In this document: piece by piece, positions 7,849 through 15,656 of the stretch | Position numbering within the stretch: the stretch's first letter is position 1 | Layout of the letters: the number at the start of each line of letters is the position of its first letter | Assembly: GCA_964392455.1 (NCBI GenBank) | Contig: CAYMPG010000006.1 | Span: forward strand, 16,657-80,656 | Direction: 5' to 3' | DNA length: 64,000 nt | Source: SFEL01 sp964392455 | Lineage (GTDB): Bacteria; Bacillota; Clostridia; Christensenellales; CAG-138 | Made by a program: the position numbers and the translations under genes | Notes under the pieces: model-generated | Database searches by the model: none | Told to the model about the DNA's origin: nothing | What the model saw: the letters and a program-made list of their open reading frames with translations, nothing else

Positions 7849-8243
7849 TGGGGATGGAAGTGCTGAAGCTGGCAGCCGTTGCATTGATAGGCGTATGTGC
7901 CGTGCTGGTGCTGAAAAGCTGGCGGCCGGAGCTTGCAATGGCGGTAAGCATAGGGGCGGGCCTGCTCATTATAGGGTACGGCATGAATACCGTAGGCGGC
8001 ATAGCAGAGCGGGTAAATTCGCTTATGGCCCAGTATGGCCTGGATACGAATATTGTAAAAACCGCAGGCAAAATGATAGGCATAGCCTATATTGCCCAAT
8101 TCAGCGCAGATACCTGCAGGGATTGCGGGGAAAGCTCCCTTGCAGGCAAGGTGGAGCTTACAGGCAGGCTTATGATGGCGGCGGCCGCATTGCCGCTGGT
8201 GGTGTCTACCGTGGAGGCAATAGGAGGGCTGATCGAGGGATGA
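7848..8243 (+). CDS. spoIIIAD: Stage III sporulation protein AD
   Basis: Membrane protein of the SpoIIIA channel, related in fold to SpoIIIAC. The 131 residues have about four membrane segments and the conserved stretch KTAGKMIGIAYIAQFSADTCRDCGESSLAGKVELTG (only the start and end are needed to recognise it). The start ATG at 7848 overlaps the spoIIIAC stop; a second ATG six bases on is an equally possible start, and no strong ribosome-binding site separates them, so coupling to spoIIIAC is likely. Confidence 0.92.
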   Translation: MGMEVLKLAAVALIGVCAVLVLKSWRPELAMAVSIGAGLLIIGYGMNTVGGIAERVNSLMAQYGLDTNIVKTAGKMIGIAYIAQFSADTCRDCGESSLAGKVELTGRLMMAAAALPLVVSTVEAIGGLIEG

Positions 8244-9352
8244 GATGGGTACTGATAGGGCTGGCGGTGCTTTTGCTGCCGGGAGCTGCCCTTGCTGAGG
8301 AAGAGATAAGCATACCCGTAGTGGAATATGACGTAAGCCAATGGGAGCAGCTATGGCAGGAGCTGCCGGGGGAAATAAGGGGGCTTGCGGGCGGACTGTC
8401 ACCCCGGGAGCTGATAGCCAGATACCGGGAGGGAGCCCAGAGCGTACTGGATGGGGCTGCGTTTAAGCAGGTGGCAGTGGACACCCTCAGGCAGGCCGGG
8501 GCGGGGATGGCCGGCCTTATAGGGCTGGCGCTGCTGGCCGGGCTGGGGGATATAGTGACGGGCGGCAGGGAAGGAGCGGGCGAGATGCTGAGCTTTTGTA
8601 TTACCGGAATGTGCGTTTCGCTGGTAACGGGTACAGTATACAGCCAGTTTACATGGGCCACGGAGACGGTGGAAAGGGTGGCGAGGGTAACGGAGGTCAC
8701 CTCACCTGCCCTGATGACGCTTGTGGCTGCCTGCGGCTCTGCAAAGTCCGCTGCGACCCAGCCCTGGGCCATATTCCTCTGCAACAGCATAACAAAGGTA
8801 TTTAAGGGCATAATGATGCCCCTTATACCCATAATGTGCGGATTTACTGCTGCCGCCTGTATAACGGGGCAGAAGCAGCTAAAATCCATAGCGAGGCTGA
8901 TAAAGAGCACGGTAAAGTGGGGCATGGGACTGGCGTTTACGGTATTTCTGGGCTCAATGAGCATACGGGGGCTTAATGCCTCCGGGCTGGACAGGGCGGG
9001 GATAAAGGCTATAAAGTATGCCTTTGATAAATCCGTGCCGGTGGTGGGCGGAATAATATCCGGAACCTATGATGGGCTGCTTGCCGGGGCTGTGGTGCTG
9101 AAAAATGCAGCCGGCACGGTGGCTGTGCTGCTGCTGGTGCTGACTGCTGTATATCCGGCGCTTAGGATGCTGTCTGCCATAGCGGTGCTGAGGCTTACCG
9201 GCACGCTGTGCGGGCTGCTTTCAGATCAGCGCATATCTGGAATACTGGAGGGGGCCGCAGAGGGGTGTACGTATATGTTTGCTGTGTGCGCCACGGTTGC
9301 GCTGATGAACCTTATAACCATTGCCGCATCACTGGTGGCATCCGGGGTGTAG
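8240..9352 (+). CDS. spoIIIAE: Stage III sporulation protein AE
   Basis: The largest membrane protein of the SpoIIIA channel, 370 residues here against about 390-400 usually. It begins with a signal peptide (residues 1-19, cut site near AALAEEE) and then has a short exported part and six or more membrane segments. The conserved central part includes GLGDIVTGGREGAGE, CGFTAAACITGQ and GGIISGTYDG. A longer open frame runs back to 7895 but overlaps spoIIIAD; ATG 8240, which overlaps the spoIIIAD stop as ATGA and follows TAGGAGGGCTGAT, is the true start. Confidence 0.94.
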   Translation: MRWVLIGLAVLLLPGAALAEEEISIPVVEYDVSQWEQLWQELPGEIRGLAGGLSPRELIARYREGAQSVLDGAAFKQVAVDTLRQAGAGMAGLIGLALLAGLGDIVTGGREGAGEMLSFCITGMCVSLVTGTVYSQFTWATETVERVARVTEVTSPALMTLVAACGSAKSAATQPWAIFLCNSITKVFKGIMMPLIPIMCGFTAAACITGQKQLKSIARLIKSTVKWGMGLAFTVFLGSMSIRGLNASGLDRAGIKAIKYAFDKSVPVVGGIISGTYDGLLAGAVVLKNAAGTVAVLLLVLTAVYPALRMLSAIAVLRLTGTLCGLLSDQRISGILEGAAEGCTYMFAVCATVALMNLITIAASLVASGV

Positions 9353-9355
9353 GGT

Positions 9356-9529
9356 ATGGAGAGGGTGAGCCGGGCGGCAATCAGCATAGTTGCGCTTTTT
9401 TCCATTGCCTGCATATTGAAGCTGCTGCTCCCCTGCGGCCCAATGAAGCGCAGCGCCGTGAAGGCCGTGGACATAGTTGTGCTGTTGTCCCTCATAAGAA
9501 TAATATCGGGAGTGCTGCCAAATGGCTGA
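9356..9529 (+). CDS. spoIIIAF: Minimal stage III sporulation protein AF (57 residues)
   Basis: A short gene that fills the exact spoIIIAF slot between spoIIIAE and spoIIIAG. It encodes 57 residues that match the N-terminal membrane hairpin of SpoIIIAF: a first helix (about 8-25), the turn LLLPCGPMKRSAVKAV, then a second helix VVLLSLIRIISGVL. Family members are usually around 200 residues, with a soluble domain after the second helix; that domain is absent here and cannot be in another frame because spoIIIAG starts 8 bases before the stop. The start ATG is 3 bases after the spoIIIAE stop. The assignment rests on position and membrane topology. Confidence 0.75.
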   Translation: MERVSRAAISIVALFSIACILKLLLPCGPMKRSAVKAVDIVVLLSLIRIISGVLPNG

Positions 9530-10082
9530 TGAAAAGTATAAAAAGCTTATTGACACCCTTGTCATGAAGATGAAGGGAAACAGAAAGCTGGAGCTGGGCA
9601 TATACGGCGGCCTTGCGCTGCTGTGCCTGCTGCTTTGCGTGCCGGGGAAGCAGACGGAGGCGGTGCCTGTTACGGAGCAGACTGCTGCGGTGTCCGGGGT
9701 GGATGAGCTGGAGCAGCGGCTGATGGATACGCTTAGCTGTGTGCGTGGGGCGGGCAAGGTAAAGGTGATGATAACCTATGAGACCGGCTCCGAAATGGTA
9801 CCGGCGATGAGCACGGATGTTACCTCCAGCGTAACAGGCGCAGGAGAAAGCCAGACAAGAACAGAATCTTCATCGCCTGTGACCACCTATCAAAATGGGG
9901 AAAACGAAGCTATAGTGCTCATGGAAAGGGAACCCACAGTAAGGGGAGTGATAGTGGTGGCACAGGGAGCGGCGGACATATCTGTGCGGCTTAAGCTGCA
10001 GGCTGCGGTGCAGGCAGTATTGGGCGTGGAGGCAGGTAAGGTGGAGGTGCTGGAAATGGGAATAGAAGGAATGGGGGAATAA
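9522..10082 (+). CDS. spoIIIAG: Stage III sporulation protein AG
   Basis: Ring-forming component of the SpoIIIA channel between mother cell and forespore. The 186 residues have a short cytoplasmic start, one membrane helix (about 25-43), and an extracytoplasmic ring-building domain. The family stretch is visible as ELEQRLMDTLSCVRGAGKVKVMITYETGSE and later REPTVRGVIVVAQGA and LQAAVQAVLGVEAGKVEVLEM. The low-complexity insert SSVTGAGESQTRTESSSPVTTY fills the usual variable beta-rich region. It starts inside the end of spoIIIAF. Confidence 0.94.
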   Translation: MADEKYKKLIDTLVMKMKGNRKLELGIYGGLALLCLLLCVPGKQTEAVPVTEQTAAVSGVDELEQRLMDTLSCVRGAGKVKVMITYETGSEMVPAMSTDVTSSVTGAGESQTRTESSSPVTTYQNGENEAIVLMEREPTVRGVIVVAQGAADISVRLKLQAAVQAVLGVEAGKVEVLEMGIEGMGE

Positions 10083-10085
10083 AAG

Positions 10086-10592
10086 GTGAAGCTTATCAAA
10101 AAGTATTTCGTATTGGCAGTGGTGGCGGTGCTGTTTGTAGGGGCGTTTGTGCTTAACCTTGTTGCAAACGGAGAGGGAAAGGATATGGATACTGACTACG
10201 GCGAAAGCACAGCCACGGCAGAGCCAACCTTTGAGCAGACGTCAGGGGATTATTTTGAAACCTTCCGAAAGGACCGTGAGGAGGTCAGGGAGCTGGAGAT
10301 GGAATACCTTGATGAGGTAATAGCAGCCTCAGCGTCAGATCAGGAGACTCTTGCAGATGCACAGCGGCAAAAGCTGGCCCTTGTGGAAAATATGGAAAAG
10401 GAATTTACCATAGAAAGCATGATAAAGGCCAAGGGCTTTGAGGATGCGGCGGTGACCTTCCATTCGGGCACGGTAAATGTGGTGGTAAAATGCGATGAGC
10501 TCAGCGATGGTCAGGTAGCACAGATACTTGATATCGTGCAGGGGCAAACGGAGGAATCTGCAGAAAACATAAAGGTAATGGCAGGCCAATGA
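10086..10592 (+). CDS. spoIIIAH: Stage III sporulation protein AH
   Basis: Forespore-facing channel partner that binds SpoIIQ in the intermembrane space. The 168 residues comprise an N-terminal membrane anchor (about 6-26), an acidic linker, and a YscJ/FliF-like ring domain from about residue 50 with FRKDREEVRELEMEYLDEVI and the closing FEDAAVTFHSGTVNVVVK. Family members are often near 200 residues, so the linker is short here. Translation starts at GTG, three bases after the spoIIIAG stop. It is the last gene of the operon. Confidence 0.92.
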   Translation: MKLIKKYFVLAVVAVLFVGAFVLNLVANGEGKDMDTDYGESTATAEPTFEQTSGDYFETFRKDREEVRELEMEYLDEVIAASASDQETLADAQRQKLALVENMEKEFTIESMIKAKGFEDAAVTFHSGTVNVVVKCDELSDGQVAQILDIVQGQTEESAENIKVMAGQ

Positions 10593-10682
10593 TGACTAAA
10601 ATGCAAACAAATAAGTATGCGCTATGCATAAAAGCTAAAATCTGGTATAATAACATCAGAAAAGTATAAGGAGGCATATGTC

Positions 10683-11105
10683 ATGGCAACTGAAGAAAAC
10701 ATTTCCATGGAGACCATCGATATACAGGGCGGCAAAATAACCTTTGCGCCTGATGTTATTGCTACTATTGCCAGCCTTGCGGCCAATGAGATAGAGGGCG
10801 TCGAAGGCATGAGCGGCACCGTTGTTGAAGGGCTGACCGGTATACTCAACAAAAAGAATATCACCAAGGGCGTAAAGGTCGAAATAAACGACAATACGGC
10901 CCATATAGACATCAATGTAATTCTCAGATATGGCTACAAAATCCACGAGGTGGCTGTGGCACTGCAGAGAAACATCAAGACAACCATCGAAAACATGACC
11001 GGCCTTAATGTGGAGGCTGTAAATGTATTCGTTCAGTCCATAGCCTTTGATAAGCCTGAAAAGGCAGAAGTAAAGCCCGTTGTAGAAGAAACCGAGGCGG
11101 AATAG
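10683..11105 (+). CDS. Asp23/Gls24 family envelope stress protein
   Basis: A 140-residue Asp23/Gls24 family protein; such proteins sit at the inner face of the membrane through an AmaP-type anchor and are linked to cell-envelope stress. The core motif GGKITFAPDVIATIASLAAN near residues 15-34 and VEGVEGMSG, then INVILRYGYKIHEVAVALQ and VNVFVQSIAFD are the family signature. An acidic, charged tail follows. AAGGAGG precedes the ATG by 8 bases. It is followed by the genes for AmaP-like and DUF2273 proteins, the normal cluster. Confidence 0.92.
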   Translation: MATEENISMETIDIQGGKITFAPDVIATIASLAANEIEGVEGMSGTVVEGLTGILNKKNITKGVKVEINDNTAHIDINVILRYGYKIHEVAVALQRNIKTTIENMTGLNVEAVNVFVQSIAFDKPEKAEVKPVVEETEAE

Positions 11106-11151
11106 CTTTCCGCCTCCCTTAAAACACATACAAAAGAAAGGCGCTGCATCC

Positions 11152-11706
11152 ATGAAACCAAAGATAATAGACAAGCTCCTGCTGATATTGCTCATGCTGG
11201 TGCTTATTGCGCTGGGATTGGGGCTTATAGCTGTATCGCTGGGCTTTGTGCCCATGGGCATACTTACAGGCATAGCTTCATTCCCATACCAGAGCTCTGT
11301 AAATGGCTGGATAACCGCAGGCGTAGGGCTGGTGATAGTGCTGTGGGCCGTAAGGATGATAATTGGCTTTAACAGGCGGGCAAGGAGCAATGGCCCTGCC
11401 ACTGCTGTGATAGCAAGAACCGAATTCGGCACCTCCACCATTACCCTTGCTGCTATCAATGACATGATAAGCAGGCACTGCGCTGCAAATGAAAACGTAC
11501 GCAAGCAGGATAGCGACATATCCGTCAAGGATGACAAGCTGATGATAAACCTCAGGCTCAGCCTTGCAGAGGATACAAATATCCCCGAGGTGACCACCGG
11601 GCTTCGTGAGAGCCTTACTGCATACCTTGAGGGGCTTACCGGCATAAAGGTAGGGGAAATCAGCATGATGGTATCCACGCTGCCCGAGCAGCAGGCTCAG
11701 GCGTAA
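11152..11706 (+). CDS. amaP: Alkaline shock response membrane anchor protein AmaP
   Basis: A 184-residue membrane protein with two helices at the start (about residues 7-28 and 44-68) and a cytoplasmic Asp23-like domain in the second half (LMINLRLSLAEDTNIPEVT, then VGEISMMVSTL). Members of this family anchor Asp23 to the membrane, which fits its place directly after the Asp23 gene. AAAGG lies upstream of the ATG. The two flanking genes belong to the same conserved cluster. Confidence 0.88.
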   Translation: MKPKIIDKLLLILLMLVLIALGLGLIAVSLGFVPMGILTGIASFPYQSSVNGWITAGVGLVIVLWAVRMIIGFNRRARSNGPATAVIARTEFGTSTITLAAINDMISRHCAANENVRKQDSDISVKDDKLMINLRLSLAEDTNIPEVTTGLRESLTAYLEGLTGIKVGEISMMVSTLPEQQAQA

Positions 11707-11728
11707 GCTGCATAAGGAGCGTATAACC

Positions 11729-11947
11729 ATGGAAGAACTTAAGGCGTTTCTCAAAGAATATAAGTGGCGTGTTATCGGCATAGCAGCAGGCATAGTGCTG
11801 GCGATGCTGCTGTTCAGCATTGGCTTCTGGCGCACGCTGCTGCTGTTAGTACTGGTAGCTGTATGCTACATTATCGGCCGTCATCTTGATAATGGCGGCA
11901 AGGAAGAGCTGGATAAGGCCATAGGCAGGCTGTTCAGCAAAAAGTAA
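11729..11947 (+). CDS. DUF2273 small membrane protein
   Basis: A 72-residue protein of the DUF2273 family, usually found in Asp23/AmaP clusters and of unknown activity. It has two membrane helices (about 14-33 and 34-52) separated by a short turn, the usual LLLVLVAVCYIIGRHLDNG end of the second helix, and a charged tail KEELDKAIGRLF. AAGGAG lies 11 bases ahead of the ATG. Transcribed with amaP and probably nusB. Confidence 0.88.
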   Translation: MEELKAFLKEYKWRVIGIAAGIVLAMLLFSIGFWRTLLLLVLVAVCYIIGRHLDNGGKEELDKAIGRLFSKK

Positions 11948-11963
11948 CTCAAGAGGTATACCG

Positions 11964-12389
11964 ATGAGCAGAAAGACCGCACGTGAAGTAGCCATGAAGC
12001 TTGCATTCGCAAAGATGTTTGATGGAGAATGTGAGCAGACATACCAGGATGTGCTGGACAAGTCCGGCATAAGCGAAGCCCCCACCGAGGAGGATATTTG
12101 CTATACCCAGGAGGTGCTCCGGGGTATAGAGGAGCACGTGGAGGAGATCGACGCCCTCATAGATGAAATAGCCATCGGCTGGCGCATAGAGCGCATGCCA
12201 AGGGTGGATCTTTCGGTGCTGCGTGTAGCCATATATGAAATGGTATATCGTGAGGATATACCCAGCGGCGTATCCATAAACGAGGCGGTGGAGCTTGCCA
12301 AGCAGTTTGGCGGGGAGCGTTCTTCTGCTTATATAAACGGTATGCTGGGTACGCTTGCAAAGCGGCTGGATGGCGAGGCTTCAAAATAG
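11964..12389 (+). CDS. nusB: Transcription antitermination factor NusB
   Basis: RNA-binding helical protein that, with ribosomal protein S10, takes part in rRNA antitermination. The 141-residue length is standard. It starts SRKTAREVAMKLAFAKMF, has the central RGIEEHVEEIDALID, and closes with the family signature PSGVSINEAVELAKQFGGER followed by YINGMLGTLAK. It follows the DUF2273 gene by 16 bases, and the NusB-FolD order is the common Bacillota arrangement. Confidence 0.96.
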   Translation: MSRKTAREVAMKLAFAKMFDGECEQTYQDVLDKSGISEAPTEEDICYTQEVLRGIEEHVEEIDALIDEIAIGWRIERMPRVDLSVLRVAIYEMVYREDIPSGVSINEAVELAKQFGGERSSAYINGMLGTLAKRLDGEASK

Positions 12390-12504
12390 CCAAAGCCGCT
12401 TCCTGTGCACACAGAGGTCATTACGGAATGCGGAGCATCGTCTGCTGTCAGGAGGCGATGCTTTGTGTTGAACCGGGAGAATTATCAAAAAAGGTAATCT
12501 GCTG

Positions 12505-13353
12505 ATGGGACAAATCATTGACGGGAAAGCAGTAGCCGCAGAGGCGTGCGCTGCAATACATAAAAGGGTGCAGGGCCTTGGCGGCAGGGGAGTGATCCCC
12601 TGCCTTGCGGTGGTGTTGGTGGGAGATGATCCTGCCTCAAGGGCGTATGTCGGCATGAAGGAAAAAAAGGCCGCTGCACATGGCATAAATACCCAAAGTT
12701 ACAGGCTGCCCGAGGATACGCCGGAGCTGGAGCTTACAGAGCTGATACTCAGGCTGAATGATGATCCCCTCGTTCACGGCATACTGGTGCAGCTTCCTTT
12801 GCCGGAGCATATCAGCGAGGCAAGGGTGCTTGCAAATATTTCTCCTGCAAAGGATGTGGATGGGCTGCACCCTGAAAATGCCGGTATGCTTTTTACGGGC
12901 AGGGAAGGTTTTATTCCCTGCACGCCAAAGGGCTGCGTAAGGCTCATAAAAAGCACAGGAGTGGATATACAGGGCAAGAGCTGCGTGGTGGTAGGCCGAA
13001 GCAATATAGTAGGCAAGCCCATGGCACAGCTTATGCTGAGGGAAAATGCCACCGTTACCATATGCCATTCAAAAACGAAGTCGCTTGGCGAATATACCCG
13101 CAGGGCGGATATACTTATATCTGCCGTGGGCCTGCCCGGGCTCATTAAAGGAGATATGATAAAGCCCGGCGCTGTGGTGATAGACGTTGGCCAGCGCAAG
13201 GTAGATGGCGTATGGCGTGGAGATGTGGATTTTGAAAGGGCACTGGAGGTGGCTTCCCACATAACCCCGGTACCGGGAGGCGTGGGCCCTATGACCATAG
13301 CCATGCTTATGGAGAATACTGTGGAGGCGGCAGAAAAGACACTTGCTCGATAA
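12505..13353 (+). CDS. folD: Bifunctional methylenetetrahydrofolate dehydrogenase/cyclohydrolase FolD
   Basis: Makes 10-formyl-tetrahydrofolate from 5,10-methylene-tetrahydrofolate in two steps. The 282 residues show DPASRAYVGMKEKKAA with the catalytic Tyr and Lys near residues 52-57, LVQLPLPEHI, the DVDGLHPEN motif, and the cofactor site VVGRSNIVGKPMAQL near residue 160, ending TPVPGGVGPMTIAML. The start ATG has a weak AAAAAAGG ribosome-binding site. It overlaps xseA by 11 bases. Confidence 0.96.
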   Translation: MGQIIDGKAVAAEACAAIHKRVQGLGGRGVIPCLAVVLVGDDPASRAYVGMKEKKAAAHGINTQSYRLPEDTPELELTELILRLNDDPLVHGILVQLPLPEHISEARVLANISPAKDVDGLHPENAGMLFTGREGFIPCTPKGCVRLIKSTGVDIQGKSCVVVGRSNIVGKPMAQLMLRENATVTICHSKTKSLGEYTRRADILISAVGLPGLIKGDMIKPGAVVIDVGQRKVDGVWRGDVDFERALEVASHITPVPGGVGPMTIAMLMENTVEAAEKTLAR

Positions 13354-14551
13354 TGGCTACAGGCTTACTGTATCTCAGCTGAATGAATATGTGAATGGTC
13401 TGCTCAAGGGTGACAGCCTGCTGAGCCATGTTTGCGTATGCGGAGAAATAAGCGGCTTCAAGCGCCATTCTTCAGGCCATCTGTATTTTTCCATAAAGGA
13501 TGAGGGGGCGCTGGTACGCTGCGTAATGTTCAGGCAGAATGCCTATTCGCTGGATTTTTCTCCACAGGATGGCCAGTCTGTGCTGATATACGGCAGCGTA
13601 TCTCTTTATGTAAAGGATGGGCAGTATCAGCTTTATGTTACTGCCATGGAGCGCCAGGGCGAGGGCGAGCTTTATCGCCGCTTTATGCTGATGAAGACCC
13701 GCCTTGAAGCAAAGGGCTACTTTGCGCCGGAGCATAAAAAGCAGATTCCTGCCCTGCCCGGGTGCATAGGCGTTGTAACCTCCCCCACAGGCGCTGTGAT
13801 ACAGGATATTATAAATGTGACCCGCAGGCGATTCCCTGCTATGAACATACTGCTCTGCCCTGTAAGAGTACAGGGCGAGGGTGCGGCGGAGGAGATAGCC
13901 CAGGCCATACGCACCATGAACCGGATAAACCGGGCGGATGTGCTGATAGTAGGCAGGGGAGGCGGCAGCATGGAGGACCTTTGGCCCTTTAATGAAGAAA
14001 TAGTTGCCCGTGCCATATATGAGAGCCGCATACCAATAGTAAGCGCAGTGGGCCACGAAACGGATTTTTCCATCGCTGACTTTACGGCGGATATGCGTGC
14101 CCCAACTCCCTCCGCTGCGGCAGAGCTGTGCGTACCGGAATACAGCCGGCTGTATGATGACGTGATTTCTGCACAAAGCTATATCCGGGAATACTGCCAT
14201 AGGGAAATGGATGCGCTCAGGCGTCAGCTTTCCGGAATAAGAGACTCGGCAGCATTTTCTGCCGCACGGCACAGGATAGAGCTTATGAGCGGAGAGATAG
14301 CTGCCAGGCGGGAGTACATGAGCGCCGCCATAAGGGGCGAAATGGCAAATGCTGTACACTCCGTGGAAAAGCAGCAGTCAAGGCTTGCGGCGCTGTCGCC
14401 TGAGGCGGTGCTGGAGCGTGGGTATGGCATGGTGCAGCAGGGTGGAAAATTTGCAGGCACTGTGCAGGAGCTCGAACAGGGCAAGCAGGCTTTGCTCATC
14501 ATGAAGGATGGCAGAGCCGATATAACTATAGACAGCATAATCAGAGGGTAA
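13343..14551 (+). CDS. xseA: Exodeoxyribonuclease VII large subunit
   Basis: Large subunit of the single-strand-specific exonuclease VII. The 402 residues open with an OB-fold (LTVSQLNEYVNGLL, then VCGEISGFKRHSSGHLYFSIKD), followed by the catalytic domain with GVVTSPTGAVIQDI, VGRGGGSMEDLWPFN and PIVSAVGHETDF, and a coiled-coil tail. The only plausible start is TTG at 13343, inside the end of folD; no ATG or GTG lies between it and the conserved N-terminus. It is coupled to folD and is followed directly by xseB. Confidence 0.95.
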   Translation: MLDNGYRLTVSQLNEYVNGLLKGDSLLSHVCVCGEISGFKRHSSGHLYFSIKDEGALVRCVMFRQNAYSLDFSPQDGQSVLIYGSVSLYVKDGQYQLYVTAMERQGEGELYRRFMLMKTRLEAKGYFAPEHKKQIPALPGCIGVVTSPTGAVIQDIINVTRRRFPAMNILLCPVRVQGEGAAEEIAQAIRTMNRINRADVLIVGRGGGSMEDLWPFNEEIVARAIYESRIPIVSAVGHETDFSIADFTADMRAPTPSAAAELCVPEYSRLYDDVISAQSYIREYCHREMDALRRQLSGIRDSAAFSAARHRIELMSGEIAARREYMSAAIRGEMANAVHSVEKQQSRLAALSPEAVLERGYGMVQQGGKFAGTVQELEQGKQALLIMKDGRADITIDSIIRG

Positions 14552-14557
14552 AAAAGC

Positions 14558-14764
14558 ATGGCTACTAAAAAAGCTCAAACTTTTGAACAGGCAAAGGAAA
14601 AGCTGGATGGAATAGTTGAAAAGCTCTCAGCCGGCAATCTGCCTATAGATCAGATGATAAAGCTGTATGAGGAGGGGGCAGAGCTTTCAAAATACTGCCT
14701 GAGCCTGCTCAGCGAGTATGAAGGACGCATAGACCAGGTGGACAAAAGCCTTATGGAGGAGTAA
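14558..14764 (+). CDS. xseB: Exodeoxyribonuclease VII small subunit
   Basis: Small helical subunit of exonuclease VII. The 68 residues show FEQAKEKLDGIVEKLSAGNLPI followed by LYEEGAELSKYC, the standard family pattern, and the length is typical. It follows xseA by 6 bases. Confidence 0.95.
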   Translation: MATKKAQTFEQAKEKLDGIVEKLSAGNLPIDQMIKLYEEGAELSKYCLSLLSEYEGRIDQVDKSLMEE

Positions 14765-14767
14765 GCT

Positions 14768-15652
14768 ATGGGTTTTGCGGAGGCAACGAAGGAGTATCGT
14801 GAGGCAGTGGAGGCGGCGCTTGGCGAATATATGGCTGAGTGCGGCGGGCCTGAGCAGCTCAGGGAAGCCATGGAGTATAGCCTTAAGGCCGGCGGCAAGC
14901 GGCTGCGCCCTGTGCTGACGCTGTACGTTTGCCATATGCTGGGCGGGGATGTACAGAGGGCGCTGCCCTTTGCCTGTGCGCTGGAAATGATACATACCTA
15001 TTCCCTGATACATGATGACCTTCCCTGCATGGATGATGATGACTATCGCCGCGGGAGACCCTCAAATCATAAAATGTTTGGCGAAGCAAATGCGGTGCTT
15101 GCAGGAGACGGGCTGCTTTCCTATGCATTTCAGTTAATGCTGGATGCTATAAAGGCAGACTTTACGCAGAATACCGTAAATGCGGCAATTGCCGTATCAA
15201 AGGGAGCAGGCGTAAGGGGAATGGTGGCCGGTCAGGTGATAGACCTGGCCTCGGAAACGGATTATTCATATGGCATTGACCAGCTCCGCTTCATCCAGGA
15301 AAACAAAACTGCCGCCATGATAAGGGCGGCACTGCTTGCAGGGGCATATATTGCCGGGGCAGGAGAGGAGCAGCTCAGCGCACTGGACAGCTACGGCGAA
15401 GCCTACGGAAGGCTGTTCCAGATGACGGACGATATACTGGATGTGGAGGGTGATTTTGAGGGAATGGGCAAGACCCTGGGCAAGGATCAGGCTGAGAATA
15501 AGCTTACCTATATTTCCCTTTACGGCATGGAGCGGGCCAAGGAGCTTGCTGTGGAAACGGCACAGCAGGCCGTGAATTCGCTGGATATATTCGGAGAAAG
15601 GGCGGAGCTATTGAGGGAGCTTGCACTGAGCTGCCTCAGCCGCCGGAGCTGA
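14768..15652 (+). CDS. ispA: Polyprenyl synthetase (farnesyl diphosphate synthase)
   Basis: Short-chain trans-prenyltransferase that condenses isopentenyl diphosphate with allylic diphosphates. The 294 residues carry the first aspartate-rich motif HDDLPCMDDDDYRRG near residue 81 and the second DDILDVEGD near residue 221, plus KAGGKRLRPVL near residue 41. The two extra residues within the first motif fit bacterial FPP/GGPP synthases of the IspA type. It lies directly before dxs, the first MEP pathway gene, a classic pairing. Product chain length is not certain. Confidence 0.92.
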   Translation: MGFAEATKEYREAVEAALGEYMAECGGPEQLREAMEYSLKAGGKRLRPVLTLYVCHMLGGDVQRALPFACALEMIHTYSLIHDDLPCMDDDDYRRGRPSNHKMFGEANAVLAGDGLLSYAFQLMLDAIKADFTQNTVNAAIAVSKGAGVRGMVAGQVIDLASETDYSYGIDQLRFIQENKTAAMIRAALLAGAYIAGAGEEQLSALDSYGEAYGRLFQMTDDILDVEGDFEGMGKTLGKDQAENKLTYISLYGMERAKELAVETAQQAVNSLDIFGERAELLRELALSCLSRRS

Positions 15653-15656
15653 TATA

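Noticed and set aside
7895..8239. N-terminal extension of spoIIIAE back to 7895
   Set aside because: It overlaps spoIIIAD almost fully, while ATG 8240 begins a proper signal peptide and overlaps the spoIIIAD stop.
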